From NCBI GenBank assembly GCA_003244035.1, contig QHBV01000102.1, positions 1 to 31,835 of the forward strand: a stretch of DNA of 31,835 nt. Reading direction: 5' to 3'. A program made the translations under genes and the position numbers. The DNA is from Solirubrobacterales bacterium. Its GTDB lineage: Bacteria; Actinomycetota; Thermoleophilia; Solirubrobacterales; Solirubrobacteraceae. This document shows positions 1-7,259 of the stretch, in pieces (positions within the stretch are counted from its first letter, which is position 1; the number at the start of each line of letters is the position of its first letter). The notes under the pieces are model-generated. The model worked only from the letters and a program-made list of their open reading frames with translations, had not been told where the DNA came from and did no database searches.

Positions 1-18
1 GGCTAGACTACCGTCGGC

Positions 19-66
19 GTGTACGCGCTTTCGGCGTCCCGGGTTACCAGCGGAGAACTTCCATGA
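19..66 (+). CDS. Possible 15-codon upstream ORF (leader peptide)
   Basis: A GTG at 19 opens a 15-codon frame ending in a TGA at 64-66 that overlaps the ATG of the small membrane protein at 63 (ATGA overlap). A TAGACT hexamer at 4-9 lies nine bases before the GTG, the spacing seen at other leaderless-looking starts here. The same frame has a TAG at 4-6, so it is not the tail of a longer gene. It may be a translated leader that couples into the next gene, or chance. No family can be recognised. Confidence 0.25.
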   Translation: MYALSASRVTSGELP

Positions 67-233
67 GCAGCTTCCGAGTGCACTACGGTCCGCTCAAGAA
101 CCTGGCCTTCTTTTTGATCATTGCCGGCCTGGTTCTCGGCTTTGCTGTTAAGCCCTGGATCCCTGCCGTGATCGCGGTCGTCGGGCTGGTGCTCCTGGTG
201 GCGCTGGAACTGGTACCACGCGATCGGCGGTAG
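63..233 (+). CDS. Small two-segment membrane protein (56 aa)
   Basis: A 56-residue protein with a short hydrophilic start (about residues 1-13), two hydrophobic stretches (about 14-29 and 32-51) separated by a Lys-Pro-Trp turn, and a basic tail ending Pro-Arg-Asp-Arg-Arg. This pattern fits a two-helix inner-membrane hairpin protein. A GGAG at about 52-55 lies 7 bases before the ATG and supports the start. It is followed by a large hairpin at 263-315 and faces tRNA-Ser(GGA) on the other strand. I do not recognise a named family and no function can be given. Composition and ribosome site make it a likely real gene despite its size. Confidence 0.6.
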   Translation: MSSFRVHYGPLKNLAFFLIIAGLVLGFAVKPWIPAVIAVVGLVLLVALELVPRDRR

Positions 234-262
234 GAGCATGCCATTGGAGCGACGAGGCTGAG

Positions 263-315
263 CCGAGTGATGTCGATTCGTCCCGCTGACCGAGACGAAT
301 CGACATCAGTCTCGG
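263..315. terminator. Large perfect hairpin between convergent transcripts
   Basis: Arms 268-282 and 294-308 are perfect 15-base inverted repeats around an 11-base loop. Five more pairs (263-267 with 311-315) extend the stem after a two-base bulge. It lies between the 3' end of the small membrane protein gene (233) and the 3' end of tRNA-Ser(GGA) (369), where transcription from both sides should stop. There is no U-run on either strand, so a factor-independent terminator is only one reading. Confidence 0.5.
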
Positions 316-368
316 AAGCTTCCCGGCGGCGACACCCCTGAAGCGAGCAGCCGGCGAGAGCGAGCGAG

Positions 369-458
369 CGGAGAGGGGGGGATTCGAACCCCCGAACGAG
401 GTTGACCCCCGTTACGCGATTTCCAGTCGCGCCCGTTCAGCCGCTCCGGCACCTCTCC
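369..458 (-). tRNA. tRNA-Ser(GGA)
   Basis: The minus strand folds as a class II tRNA: seven-base acceptor stem (GGAGAGG with CCTCTCC), D-arm, anticodon loop CTGGAAA giving GGA, a long variable arm, and a T-arm with GGTTCGAATCC. The discriminator is G, as expected for serine. CCA is not encoded. It reads UCC and UCU. Its 5' end is only 11 bases after the kelch lipoprotein stop on the same strand, so it may be cut from a longer transcript. Confidence 0.96.
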
Positions 459-469
459 GGTGGAGCTGG

Positions 470-1471
470 CTAGCCTACAGCGCTCAGGACCAGCACCGCC
501 GCGCTCACCTGGCCCGTCGCCTCGCGCCCCCCGGCGAGCAGGATCTGCCCTCCGATCACCGCGGCGCCCATGTCCGAGGTAGGCCGCGGCAGGCGCCCTG
601 CCGCGCTGACCCGCCCGCTCGCGGGGTCGACGGCGAGGATCTCCGATCGCTGAGAGCCCAGCGTGGAGCCGCGCCCGCCGATCACGTACACGATCCCATT
701 CAGCGTGGCGGCGGCGGCATGCGTGACCGGATGCAGCAGCTTGGCGACCAGGCTGACACGCCTGGTGATGGGGTCGAAGGCGTACACCTCTCGGGTCGCG
801 CTCGTACCGTTGGTTCCGCCCGCAACGATCAGCCGGCCGCCGGCGACTGCCACCGCGGCGTAACGCAGCGGGTGAGGGAGCCGCGCCACCAGGCTGGCGA
901 CCCCGCCGCCATGCCAGGTGAGGATCGTGTCGAGCGCCTGGGTGCCGGTGAACCCGCCGACGATGTATGCGCTGCCGTCGAGGGACGCGGCCGCGACGTC
1001 AGATGCGCCGAGCGGGAGCTGCCCGGCTGCCGTCGCGTGGCCGTCGGGCGTGATCGCAAGGATCTCGCTGCGCGATGGCTCGCCACCGCCGAACACGTAT
1101 GCCCGCCCGCCCAGCGTCGCGGCCGCGGCGTCGTGCAGCGGCTGCGGGACCGAGCCCAGGCGCGTCACGGTGCTCGGGGCCGCCAGCAGCACGTCGCCGA
1201 CGGAGGCGTCGCTCAGATCCAGACCGCCGACGAGCAGGGCACGCTCGCCGAGCCCCGTCGCCGCCGGGTCCTGCACCGGAGCCGGGAGCGTGCCGGCCGT
1301 CGTGACTTGGAGCCGCGGTCGCGGGGCAGTGCTCGCACGAGGAGCCCGCTCGCCCGCGGGCGAGCGGGCAGATGATGAGCGGACGGGCGAGGACCCGCCG
1401 CACCCCGCCAGCGATGTCGCGCCTACAGCCACGGCCAAGGCCAAGGCCACGGCCGCGCGGACGGGGCCCAC
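470..1471 (-). CDS. Kelch-repeat lipoprotein (beta-propeller)
   Basis: About 333 residues. The N-terminus is a lipoprotein signal: a hydrophobic Ala/Leu/Val run ending in Leu-Ala-Gly-Cys (Cys near residue 24), so the mature protein should be lipid-anchored outside the cell. The rest is a series of about five to six kelch-type blades, each with a Gly-Gly pair after a beta strand (for example AYVFGGG, AYIVGGF, LIVAGGT, VYVIGGR, ILLAGGR), which would form a propeller. The GTG start at 1471 shares one base with the TAG stop of the desaturase, implying translational coupling. Longer in-frame starts exist but would run back through the desaturase. Kelch propellers mostly bind proteins or sugars. 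The ligand here is unknown and no catalytic residues are evident. Confidence 0.82.
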   Translation of the reverse strand: MGPVRAAVALALAVAVGATSLAGCGGSSPVRSSSARSPAGERAPRASTAPRPRLQVTTAGTLPAPVQDPAATGLGERALLVGGLDLSDASVGDVLLAAPSTVTRLGSVPQPLHDAAAATLGGRAYVFGGGEPSRSEILAITPDGHATAAGQLPLGASDVAAASLDGSAYIVGGFTGTQALDTILTWHGGGVASLVARLPHPLRYAAVAVAGGRLIVAGGTNGTSATREVYAFDPITRRVSLVAKLLHPVTHAAAATLNGIVYVIGGRGSTLGSQRSEILAVDPASGRVSAAGRLPRPTSDMGAAVIGGQILLAGGREATGQVSAAVLVLSAVG

Positions 1472-2439
1472 TATGTCCGCGCGGACAGGCTCAGCTTCTG
1501 GCGCTGGCGCTCGGTCAGCTTCTGGCGCTGGCGCTCGGGGGCGATCCGCACCACGTCCCACGCGAGCCCAACCTGCTCCAGCCCCGAGATGAACAGCCCC
1601 GAGAGATCGATCTCCCAGGGCCGCAGCCCGTGGTAGGCCGAGCGTGGGAAGGCGTGGTGATTGTGGTGCCAGGACTCGCCCAGCGAGAGCAGCGAGAGCC
1701 ACGCGACGTTGGTCGAGTGGTCCTCGAGATCAAAGCGCCGGCGGCCGAAGAAGTGGCAGATCGAGTTGACCGACCAGGTCACGTGGTGCACGAAGAAGAT
1801 GCGCACGAGTCCGCCCCAGACCAAGCCGCGCAGCGCGCCTTCCGGGGTGAAGCCGTGTAGGACGAACCCGGCGAGCGTAGGCACCAGCAGCGAGAGCAGC
1901 GCGAGCAGCGGGAACAACCGGCCGATGCGCCGCATACGCGGGTTCTCGTACAGCTCGCCGGCATAGCGCTTCCAGTCGGCCTGGCCCTGGGTCTCGAGCA
2001 GCCAGCCGGTGTGGGCGTGCCACAGGCCGCGGAGCCCGCTGCCGTGACCGACGTGCGGGCTGTGAGGATCGCCCTCCTTGTCGGTGTGGGCGTGGTGCTT
2101 GCGGTGGTCCGCCACCCAGTCTATGACCGAGCCCTGCACCGCGAGCGAGCCGCCCACGGCGAAAGCCTGCTCGAGCCAGGAATAGGTTTGAAATGCGCGG
2201 TGGGTGAGCAGCCGGTGAAAGCCGACGGTGATGCTGGCGGCCGTGAGCAGGTACATCACCGCGAGGATCGCCAAGTCGGTGCCGTCGACTGCGCGATTCC
2301 ACAGCAGCACGACGGCGGCGATCACGCCCACGAATGGGGCTGCGACCCCGATCAGGTTGCCAATTCGTTCGGAACGCGTCATGTCAAACAGAATTGCATA
2401 CTTCTCGGCGGATTTCTTGTTCATCCGCGCGCTGCCCAT
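1471..2439 (-). CDS. Acyl-CoA/acyl-lipid fatty acid desaturase
   Basis: A 322-residue integral membrane di-iron desaturase that would introduce a double bond into acyl chains at the cytoplasmic membrane face. All three histidine boxes are present: H75-RLLT-H80, H112-RK-HH (115-116) and H258-HN-HH (258-262). Hydrophobic segments lie at about 30-47, 55-72, 175-195 and 205-222. Length fits the family. A TAAGTT hexamer six bases upstream of the ATG suggests a leaderless start at 2439; in-frame ATGs at codons 6 and 20 are alternatives. The last residues contain a duplicated RQRQKL module from a 24-base tandem repeat. The stop overlaps the kelch gene start by one base. Function in membrane fluidity is inferred from family. 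Confidence 0.92.
   Translation of the reverse strand: MGSARMNKKSAEKYAILFDMTRSERIGNLIGVAAPFVGVIAAVVLLWNRAVDGTDLAILAVMYLLTAASITVGFHRLLTHRAFQTYSWLEQAFAVGGSLAVQGSVIDWVADHRKHHAHTDKEGDPHSPHVGHGSGLRGLWHAHTGWLLETQGQADWKRYAGELYENPRMRRIGRLFPLLALLSLLVPTLAGFVLHGFTPEGALRGLVWGGLVRIFFVHHVTWSVNSICHFFGRRRFDLEDHSTNVAWLSLLSLGESWHHNHHAFPRSAYHGLRPWEIDLSGLFISGLEQVGLAWDVVRIAPERQRQKLTERQRQKLSLSART
1491..1538. repeat. 24-base perfect tandem duplication in desaturase C-terminus
   Basis: Two identical 24-base copies (1491-1514 and 1515-1538) lie back to back in frame near the desaturase stop and duplicate an eight-residue basic module. It looks like a recent slippage duplication, and copy number could vary between strains. 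Confidence 0.9.
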
Positions 2440-2445
2440 CGCTGA

Positions 2446-2451
2446 AACTTA
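2446..2451 (-). promoter_or_regulatory. Putative -10 element for desaturase (leaderless)
   Basis: On the minus strand TAAGTT sits six bases before the desaturase ATG at 2439. This fits a TAnnnT -10 with transcription starting at or next to the start codon. I see no convincing -35 element. Confidence 0.4.
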
Positions 2452-2500
2452 GGGCTTTGACACAAGTTCGTGTGGCGTGGTGCGCCGGGGAGCGAGCGAA

Positions 2501-2589
2501 CGGAGAGGGGGGGATTCGAACCCCCGAAGGACCGAAAGGCCCTTACCGGTTTTCGAGACCGGCGCATTCAACCGCTCTGCCACCTCTCC
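2501..2589 (-). tRNA. tRNA-Ser(CGA)
   Basis: Minus-strand class II tRNA with acceptor stem GGAGAGG/CCTCTCC, anticodon loop CTCGAAA giving CGA, a long variable arm and a normal T-arm. Discriminator is G and CCA is not encoded. It reads UCG. It lies 30 bases downstream of tadA on the same strand. Its 3' flank (GCGAGCGAACGGAGAGG on the plus strand) nearly matches that of tRNA-Ser(GGA). Confidence 0.96.
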
Positions 2590-2619
2590 GAGCGGGAGGA
2601 CAAGTTAGCCGACTGGCAC

Positions 2620-3087
2620 CTAGCCGCGCCGGCCCCCGAAGAACGACCGCAGCAGCTCTGCGCACTCCTTCTCCAGCAGCCCGGACTCCACTTGCGGGCT
2701 GTGGTTCAGCCGGGGGTCGCAGAGCACATTCAGCACGCTTCCGGCGGCGCCCGCCTTCGGGTCGAAGGCCCCGAGCACAATCCGTGGCAGCCGTGCCAGC
2801 ACGATCGCCCCCGCGCACATCGCACACGGCTCGAGGGTCACGTACATGACCGCGTCGAGCACGCGCCAGCTCCCCAGCGAGTGCGCCGCCTCACGCAGGG
2901 CGATCAGCTCGGCGTGCGCGGTGGGGTCCGAGCGCAGCTCGCGCTCGTTGTGCCCCGCCCCGATCACCTCCCCGGCCTTGACCACGACCGCCCCGACCGG
3001 GACGTCGTCGTGCTCGAGCGCGCGGACGGCCTCGCGTAGCGCGAGGCGCATGAAGTACTGGTCGCGTGGGAAGAAATGCGAGCTCAC
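2620..3087 (-). CDS. tadA: tRNA-specific adenosine-34 deaminase TadA
   Basis: A 155-residue zinc-dependent deaminase of the CDA fold. Family members convert A34 to inosine in tRNA-Arg(ACG) so that it reads CGU, CGC and CGA. The zinc and proton-shuttle motifs are visible: H58-A-E60 and P87-C88-AM-C91. The sequence DVPVGAVVV near residues 28-36 is typical of TadA. Length matches bacterial TadA. The start is a GTG at 3087; an in-frame ATG at codon 13 (3051) is an alternative. It is followed on the same strand by tRNA-Ser(CGA). The probable substrate, tRNA-Arg(ACG), is encoded at 18837-18910. Guanine deaminase-like relatives exist, but length and motifs favour TadA. Confidence 0.93.
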   Translation of the reverse strand: MSSHFFPRDQYFMRLALREAVRALEHDDVPVGAVVVKAGEVIGAGHNERELRSDPTAHAELIALREAAHSLGSWRVLDAVMYVTLEPCAMCAGAIVLARLPRIVLGAFDPKAGAAGSVLNVLCDPRLNHSPQVESGLLEKECAELLRSFFGGRRG

Positions 3088-3205
3088 TGTCGAATCGAGC
3101 AGTCGCTACCGTTCGTACAGGGCAACTTTGGGCACCCGATGATGTCTTAAGCCTGCACGGCGCGCCCGACCTCTCGCGCGCGGGTTGCGTTCTGCTGTGA
3201 TCTCC

Positions 3206-4591
3206 ATGCTCTCCATCCACCGTCGTGCCGCCGTGGCGCTGGTCTCACTCGCGCTGATCTCGGTCGGCGCGGGTTCATCGGCGCCGCCGGCGCGCGCCTC
3301 CGGCTACGTTCCTGGCGAAGTCCTCGTCGGCTACACCGCGCGTCCGTCCGCGACGGTGACCGCAGACCTCGCGAGCCGGCTCGGAATCCGGGCTACCGCG
3401 GCCCAGGCTCCCGACCCCGCTTCGTCGGCGCAGGTGGTGCGATTGCCCCGGGGCCTCAGCGTCGTGCGGGCGATCGCGCGGCTGCGTCACCAGCGGGGGA
3501 TCGCGTATGCCGTCCCGGACTTCATCGCCCACGCGGCCGGCTCGTGGATTCCCGACGACCGGGGTCGGGGGCACACGCCCGGAGGCTGGCAGCGGCTGCA
3601 ATGGAACTTCCTGGCGGGCGCCGGCGTGAACGCCCCCGACGCGTGGGCGAATCTGCGTGCCGATCGCCGCCCGGGGGGGCGCGGAGTGGTGTTGGCGGTT
3701 CTGGACACGGGAGTCGCGTATCGCGACTGGCACCAGTACAGGGCCTCCACGGACTTCGGGGGCACCCGATTCGTCGATCCGTATGACTTCGTCGCCGGCA
3801 ACCGCTTTCCGCTCGATCGCGAGGGCCACGGCACGTTCGTCACGAACATGATCGCCGAGGCCACCAATAATGGCGTCGGCCTGACCGGGCTCGCCTACGG
3901 CGCGTCGATCATGCCGGTTCGGATCCTGGCCGCCGATGGCACCGGCGACGCGGAGACGATCTCGCGCGGGATCCGCTACGCGGTGACCCACGGCGCGAAG
4001 GTGATCAACCTCAGCCTCGAGTTCTCGCTCGACGTCACCTCGGGCGACATTCCCGAGATCATCTCGGCGATTCGCTTTGCCCACAGCCGCGGGGCGGTCA
4101 TGGTCGCCGCATCGGGAAACGAGGGGGTTCAGCAGATTGCCTATCCAGCCAGGGCTCCGGCCGTGATCTCGGTCGGGGCGAGCACCCGCGATCGCTGCCT
4201 GGCCGACTACTCGAACGCGGGGTCGAGGCTGGATCTCGTAGCCCCGGGGGGCGGCGACGACATCGCCATGCCCGCGGACCCCGACTGCCACCCGACCCGG
4301 AACCTGCCCGACATCTCCCAGCTGTCCCTCCTGGATCCCTCCCATCCGAGCCGCTTCGGATACCCGGGCGGTTGGTACGGCACCTCGATGGCGGCACCAC
4401 ACGTGGCCGCAGCCGCGGCGCTGGTGATCGCCAGCGGGACCCTGGGCCGCGATCCGACCCCTGACCAGGTGCTCGCGCGCCTGGAGGCCACGGCGCAGCC
4501 GCTCGGAGGCTCGGCGCCGAACAAGAACTACGGCTACGGCCTGCTCGACGCCGGCGCGGCGACCGCGCCGACAGCGGGGCGCCACGGCTGA
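3206..4591 (+). CDS. Secreted subtilisin-like (S8) serine protease
   Basis: About 461 residues. A basic then hydrophobic N-terminus ending near Ala-Arg-Ala-Ser is a Sec signal peptide. It is followed by a short propeptide-like region (about 33-105, with YVPGEVLVGY) and the S8 domain (about 130-450). The catalytic set is complete: Asp167 in VLDTG, His208 in GHGTF, oxyanion Asn305 in SGNEG, and Ser394 in GTSMAAPH. It should be exported and self-process its propeptide. I chose the ATG at 3206 because the signal peptide begins well there; TTG at 3185 or GTG at 3197 are possible in-frame starts. There is no C-terminal sorting signal. Substrate is unknown. It stands alone, divergent from tadA. Confidence 0.92.
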   Translation: MLSIHRRAAVALVSLALISVGAGSSAPPARASGYVPGEVLVGYTARPSATVTADLASRLGIRATAAQAPDPASSAQVVRLPRGLSVVRAIARLRHQRGIAYAVPDFIAHAAGSWIPDDRGRGHTPGGWQRLQWNFLAGAGVNAPDAWANLRADRRPGGRGVVLAVLDTGVAYRDWHQYRASTDFGGTRFVDPYDFVAGNRFPLDREGHGTFVTNMIAEATNNGVGLTGLAYGASIMPVRILAADGTGDAETISRGIRYAVTHGAKVINLSLEFSLDVTSGDIPEIISAIRFAHSRGAVMVAASGNEGVQQIAYPARAPAVISVGASTRDRCLADYSNAGSRLDLVAPGGGDDIAMPADPDCHPTRNLPDISQLSLLDPSHPSRFGYPGGWYGTSMAAPHVAAAAALVIASGTLGRDPTPDQVLARLEATAQPLGGSAPNKNYGYGLLDAGAATAPTAGRHG

Positions 4592-4601
4592 CACCGGACC
4601 C

Positions 4602-4688
4602 TCACGCCAGCCTGGTGATCGCGATCACCATCCCCGCGATCACGAACACCACGATCAGGGCCTGCGTCCAGAACCAGAACCGGGGCAT
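4602..4688 (-). CDS. Possible 28-aa single-pass membrane peptide
   Basis: A minus-strand ATG-to-TGA frame of 28 residues encodes an aromatic start (PRFWFW), one hydrophobic stretch long enough to cross the membrane (about residues 9-25) and an Arg near the end. It fills the gap between the protease stop and the kinase start. No ribosome site is visible. Very small one-helix proteins of this kind are common but usually unannotated. The hydrophobic pattern argues for coding, and lack of any family or signal argues against certainty. Confidence 0.35.
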   Translation of the reverse strand: MPRFWFWTQALIVVFVIAGMVIAITRLA

Positions 4689-4724
4689 GTGTAGGCCACG
4701 CTAGCGCGTTAGCCTCGACCCGGC

Positions 4725-5891
4725 ATGTCCGAGCCGCTGAGTCCCGCGCTGAAGGCGGTCAGCGACGCCGTGCTGGCGGTCGCCTCGCAGCTGTCGGTCG
4801 ACGAGGTCCTCCAGCGCCTGGTCGACTCGGCGCGCGCGCTCGTCGGCGCGCGCTACGCCGCGCTCGGGATCCCCGACGGCGACGGCGGCTTCAGCCGCTT
4901 TCTCGTCGCGGGCATGAGCGATGAGCTGATCGCCGGGCTCGGACCGCTGCCCCGCACCCACGGGATGCTGGGGGCGATGCTCGAGACGCCGGACCCGTTT
5001 CGCACCGACGACATCCACGAGGACCTTCGCTTCCGCGGCTGGTGGCCATCCGAGCATCCCGACATGCGCTCGTTTCTCGGCGTCCCGATCCTCGCGCGCG
5101 ATCAGGTGATCGGCGCCTTCTACCTGACCGACAAGGAATGCGCCGAGGCGTTCGACGCCTCCGACCAGGAGCTGATCGAGCTGCTCGCCGCGCACGCGTC
5201 GATCGCGATCACCAACGCCCGCCTGTACGAGCGCAGCCGCGAGCTGTCGATTGTCTCCGAGCGCAACCGTCTCGCGCTCGAGCTCCACGATGTCGTCAGC
5301 CAGAAGCTGTTCAGCCTGATGCTGACCGCCGACGCGGCGGCGATCCAGCTCGAGCGAGATCCGGCCGCCGCCCGCGTCCAGCTCGAGCGGTTGCGCGAGC
5401 TCGCCCGCGAGGCGCTCGAGGAGCTCCGCTCCCTGATCCTGGGGCTGCGCCCCGCCGAGCTCGAGCGCGACGGGCTGGAGGGTGCGCTGGCCAAGGAGAT
5501 CGAGATGCTGAGGCGCGTGCACGGGGTGGAGATCGAGCTGATCAGTGGGGGCGCCCCGGGTGGGGGCGCCCCTGGTGGGGTCGGCTCTGGCGGGGCCGAG
5601 GGCGACGGCGCACGTGACTTCGCCGTGCTGCGGATCGTCCACGAGGCGCTCCACAACGCGCTCCGTCATGCGCGCGCCGAGCGCATCGAGGTCCGGCTCG
5701 AGCACCGAGCTGGGGCGCTCGTGGTGCAGATCAGCGACGACGGGACGGGGTTCGAGCCTGGGCGTGGGGAGCTGCGCTCGCGCCACCTCGGCTTGACCTC
5801 GATGGAGGAGCGCGCCCGCGAGCTCGGCGGCAGCCTCGAGATCCGCTCGTCGCCGGGTGCGGGCACGACCGTGCGACTGGTGCTGTCGTGA
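4725..5891 (+). CDS. GAF-domain sensor histidine kinase (NarL/DevS-type)
   Basis: 388 residues. A GAF sensory domain spans about 25-165. A HisKA_3 dimerisation helix carries the phospho-acceptor His188 in the LELHDVVSQ box. A HATPase_c domain follows, with N-box HEALHNALRH (Asn311), G1 box DDGTGF (about 338-343) and GLTSMEERA. It has no membrane segment, so it should sense a cytoplasmic ligand or redox signal through GAF, as DevS/DosS relatives do. The ligand cannot be told. A Gly-rich insert (about 275-291) from a 15-base tandem repeat separates the His domain from the ATPase core. Its stop overlaps the response regulator start (GTGA), so the two are a translationally coupled pair. TAGCCT nine bases before the ATG suggests a leaderless start. 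Confidence 0.93.
   Translation: MSEPLSPALKAVSDAVLAVASQLSVDEVLQRLVDSARALVGARYAALGIPDGDGGFSRFLVAGMSDELIAGLGPLPRTHGMLGAMLETPDPFRTDDIHEDLRFRGWWPSEHPDMRSFLGVPILARDQVIGAFYLTDKECAEAFDASDQELIELLAAHASIAITNARLYERSRELSIVSERNRLALELHDVVSQKLFSLMLTADAAAIQLERDPAAARVQLERLRELAREALEELRSLILGLRPAELERDGLEGALAKEIEMLRRVHGVEIELISGGAPGGGAPGGVGSGGAEGDGARDFAVLRIVHEALHNALRHARAERIEVRLEHRAGALVVQISDDGTGFEPGRGELRSRHLGLTSMEERARELGGSLEIRSSPGAGTTVRLVLS
5545..5580. repeat. 15-base tandem repeat encoding a Gly-Ala-Pro linker in the kinase
   Basis: About 2.4 copies of a 15-base unit (GTGGGGGCGCCCCGG and a one-base variant) run from 5545 to 5580. In frame they encode GGAPG-type repeats between the dimerisation helices and the ATPase core of the kinase. 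Being a multiple of three, copy changes would alter linker length without breaking the frame. Confidence 0.8.
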
Positions 5892-6535
5892 TCAAGGTTC
5901 TGGTGGTCGACGATCACGCCGTCGTGCGCGAGGGCCTGCGGACGTTCCTGGCGCTGCAGGACGGGATCGAGGTGGTCGGCGAGGCGGCGGACGGTGAGGA
6001 GGCGGTGGCGCAGGCGCAGCGGCTGGCACCCGATGTGATCCTGATGGACCTCGTGATGCCTCGGCTCGACGGCGTGGGCGCGATGCGCGCGCTCCGGGCC
6101 AGCGCGCCCGAGAGCCGCGTGATCGTGCTGACGAGCTTCCTCGAGGACGACCGCCTGCTGCCGGCGATCCGGGCGGGCGCCGCCGGCTACCTGCTCAAGA
6201 ACGTCGAGCCGGCCGAGCTCGCGCGGGCGATCCGCGCCGCCCGGGCAGGCGAGGTGCTGATCGATCCGAGCGTCGCGGCGCGGCTCGTGCAGGCGATCGG
6301 CGAGCCCCTAGCGTCCGGGACGCCGGGTCCAGAGCGTCTCACCAGGCGCGAGCGCGAGGTGCTCGAGCTGATCGCCGCCGGCCGCTCGAACAAGCGGATC
6401 GCGCTCGAGCTCGAGGTCTCCGAGAAGACGGTCAAGGCCCACGTCGGGCACGTGCTCGCGAAGCTCGGGGTAAGCGACCGCACCCAGGCGGCGCTGCTCG
6501 CGGTCAGGGACGGGCTGGTCGGCGGCAGGTCCTAG
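5888..6535 (+). CDS. NarL/LuxR-family response regulator
   Basis: 215 residues. The receiver domain (about 1-120) has the acidic pair Asp8-Asp9, phospho-acceptor Asp54 in ILMDLVMP, the switch Thr in VLTSF and the conserved Lys in LKNVEP. A LuxR-type helix-turn-helix follows (about 145-210), with LTRREREVLELIAAG and SEKTVKAHV. It should bind DNA as a dimer after phosphorylation by the kinase encoded just upstream, whose stop it overlaps by 4 bases. The GTG at 5888 is therefore a confident start. Target genes are unknown. The next gene starts about 50 bases downstream with its own apparent promoter. Confidence 0.95.
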   Translation: MIKVLVVDDHAVVREGLRTFLALQDGIEVVGEAADGEEAVAQAQRLAPDVILMDLVMPRLDGVGAMRALRASAPESRVIVLTSFLEDDRLLPAIRAGAAGYLLKNVEPAELARAIRAARAGEVLIDPSVAARLVQAIGEPLASGTPGPERLTRREREVLELIAAGRSNKRIALELEVSEKTVKAHVGHVLAKLGVSDRTQAALLAVRDGLVGGRS

Positions 6536-6572
6536 GACCAATTACCACTGGCAACCGCGACCGTGAGGGGCG

Positions 6573-6578
6573 TAGCTT
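6573..6578 (+). promoter_or_regulatory. Putative -10 element for the SDR gene (leaderless)
   Basis: TAGCTT lies six bases before the GTG at 6585. This fits the TAnnnT plus short spacer pattern repeated at many starts in the window. Confidence 0.4.
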
Positions 6579-6584
6579 GGCGGC

Positions 6585-7259
6585 GTGCCCCTGGCGATCC
6601 TCACCGGCGCTTCCCGTGGCCTCGGCCTCGCGCTCGCGCGGGCCCTCGCCGAGCGAGGCTGGGAGCTCGTGCTCGACGCCCGTGGCGCGGCCGAGCTCGA
6701 GCGTGTCGCTCGGGAGCTGGGCGTGAGGGCCGAGGTGGTGGCGATCGCCGGCGATGTCGCCGACCCTGGGCACCGCTGCGCCTTGATCGATGCCGCCGGC
6801 GAGGCCGTCGACCTGCTCGTCAACAACGCGAGCGTGCTCGGCCCGAGCCCGCAGCCGCCGCTCGCCGGCTATCCGCTGGAGGCGCTCGAGCACGTCTACC
6901 GGGTCAACGTGCTGGCGCCGCTCGCGCTCGCCCAGCTCGCGCTCCCGCGGATCCCGGACGGTGGGTGCATCGTCAACCTCACCTCCGACGCCGCGATCGA
7001 GCCGTACGAGGGCTGGGGCGGCTACGGGTCCTCCAAGGCGGCGCTCGAGCAGCTCTCGGCGATCCTCGGCGCCGAGCAGCCGGCGATCAAGGTATACGCC
7101 GTCGATCCTGGCGACATGCGTACGCGGATGCACCAGCAGGCCTTCCCCGGCGAGGACATCTCCGACCGCCCCCCAGCTGAGCACAGCGTTCCCGGTCTGC
7201 TCAAGCTGATCGAGGGCGAGCTTCCAAGCGGGCGCTACCGGGCCCGGGAGCTCGCGTGA
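6585..7259 (+). CDS. SDR-family NAD(P)-dependent oxidoreductase
   Basis: 224 residues with a Rossmann fold of the classical short-chain dehydrogenase type. The N-terminal nucleotide motif TGASRGLG is at 7-14 and NNAS at 80-83. The catalytic set is Ser134, Tyr147 and Lys151 (YGSSK). It is a little shorter than the usual 245-250 residues, ending soon after the substrate-binding region, so the C-terminal loop is small. Substrate cannot be predicted. Its TGA stop overlaps the GTG of the QueA-like gene by 4 bases, so the two were built to be translated together. The GTG start at 6585 is supported by the -10-like TAGCTT just upstream. Confidence 0.9.
   Translation: MPLAILTGASRGLGLALARALAERGWELVLDARGAAELERVARELGVRAEVVAIAGDVADPGHRCALIDAAGEAVDLLVNNASVLGPSPQPPLAGYPLEALEHVYRVNVLAPLALAQLALPRIPDGGCIVNLTSDAAIEPYEGWGGYGSSKAALEQLSAILGAEQPAIKVYAVDPGDMRTRMHQQAFPGEDISDRPPAEHSVPGLLKLIEGELPSGRYRARELA

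Noticed and set aside
470..1702. 410-codon version of the kelch protein starting at 1702
   Set aside because: The first part lies inside the desaturase gene and precedes a proper lipoprotein signal; the GTG at 1471 overlaps the desaturase stop.
3275..4594. Long minus-strand frame opposite the subtilase gene
   Set aside because: The subtilase frame has a signal peptide and complete catalytic triad; the opposite frame is Arg/Gly/Val-rich shadow coding common at this GC.
4701..5786. Long minus-strand frame opposite the kinase
   Set aside because: Antiparallel shadow of the kinase; no family features.
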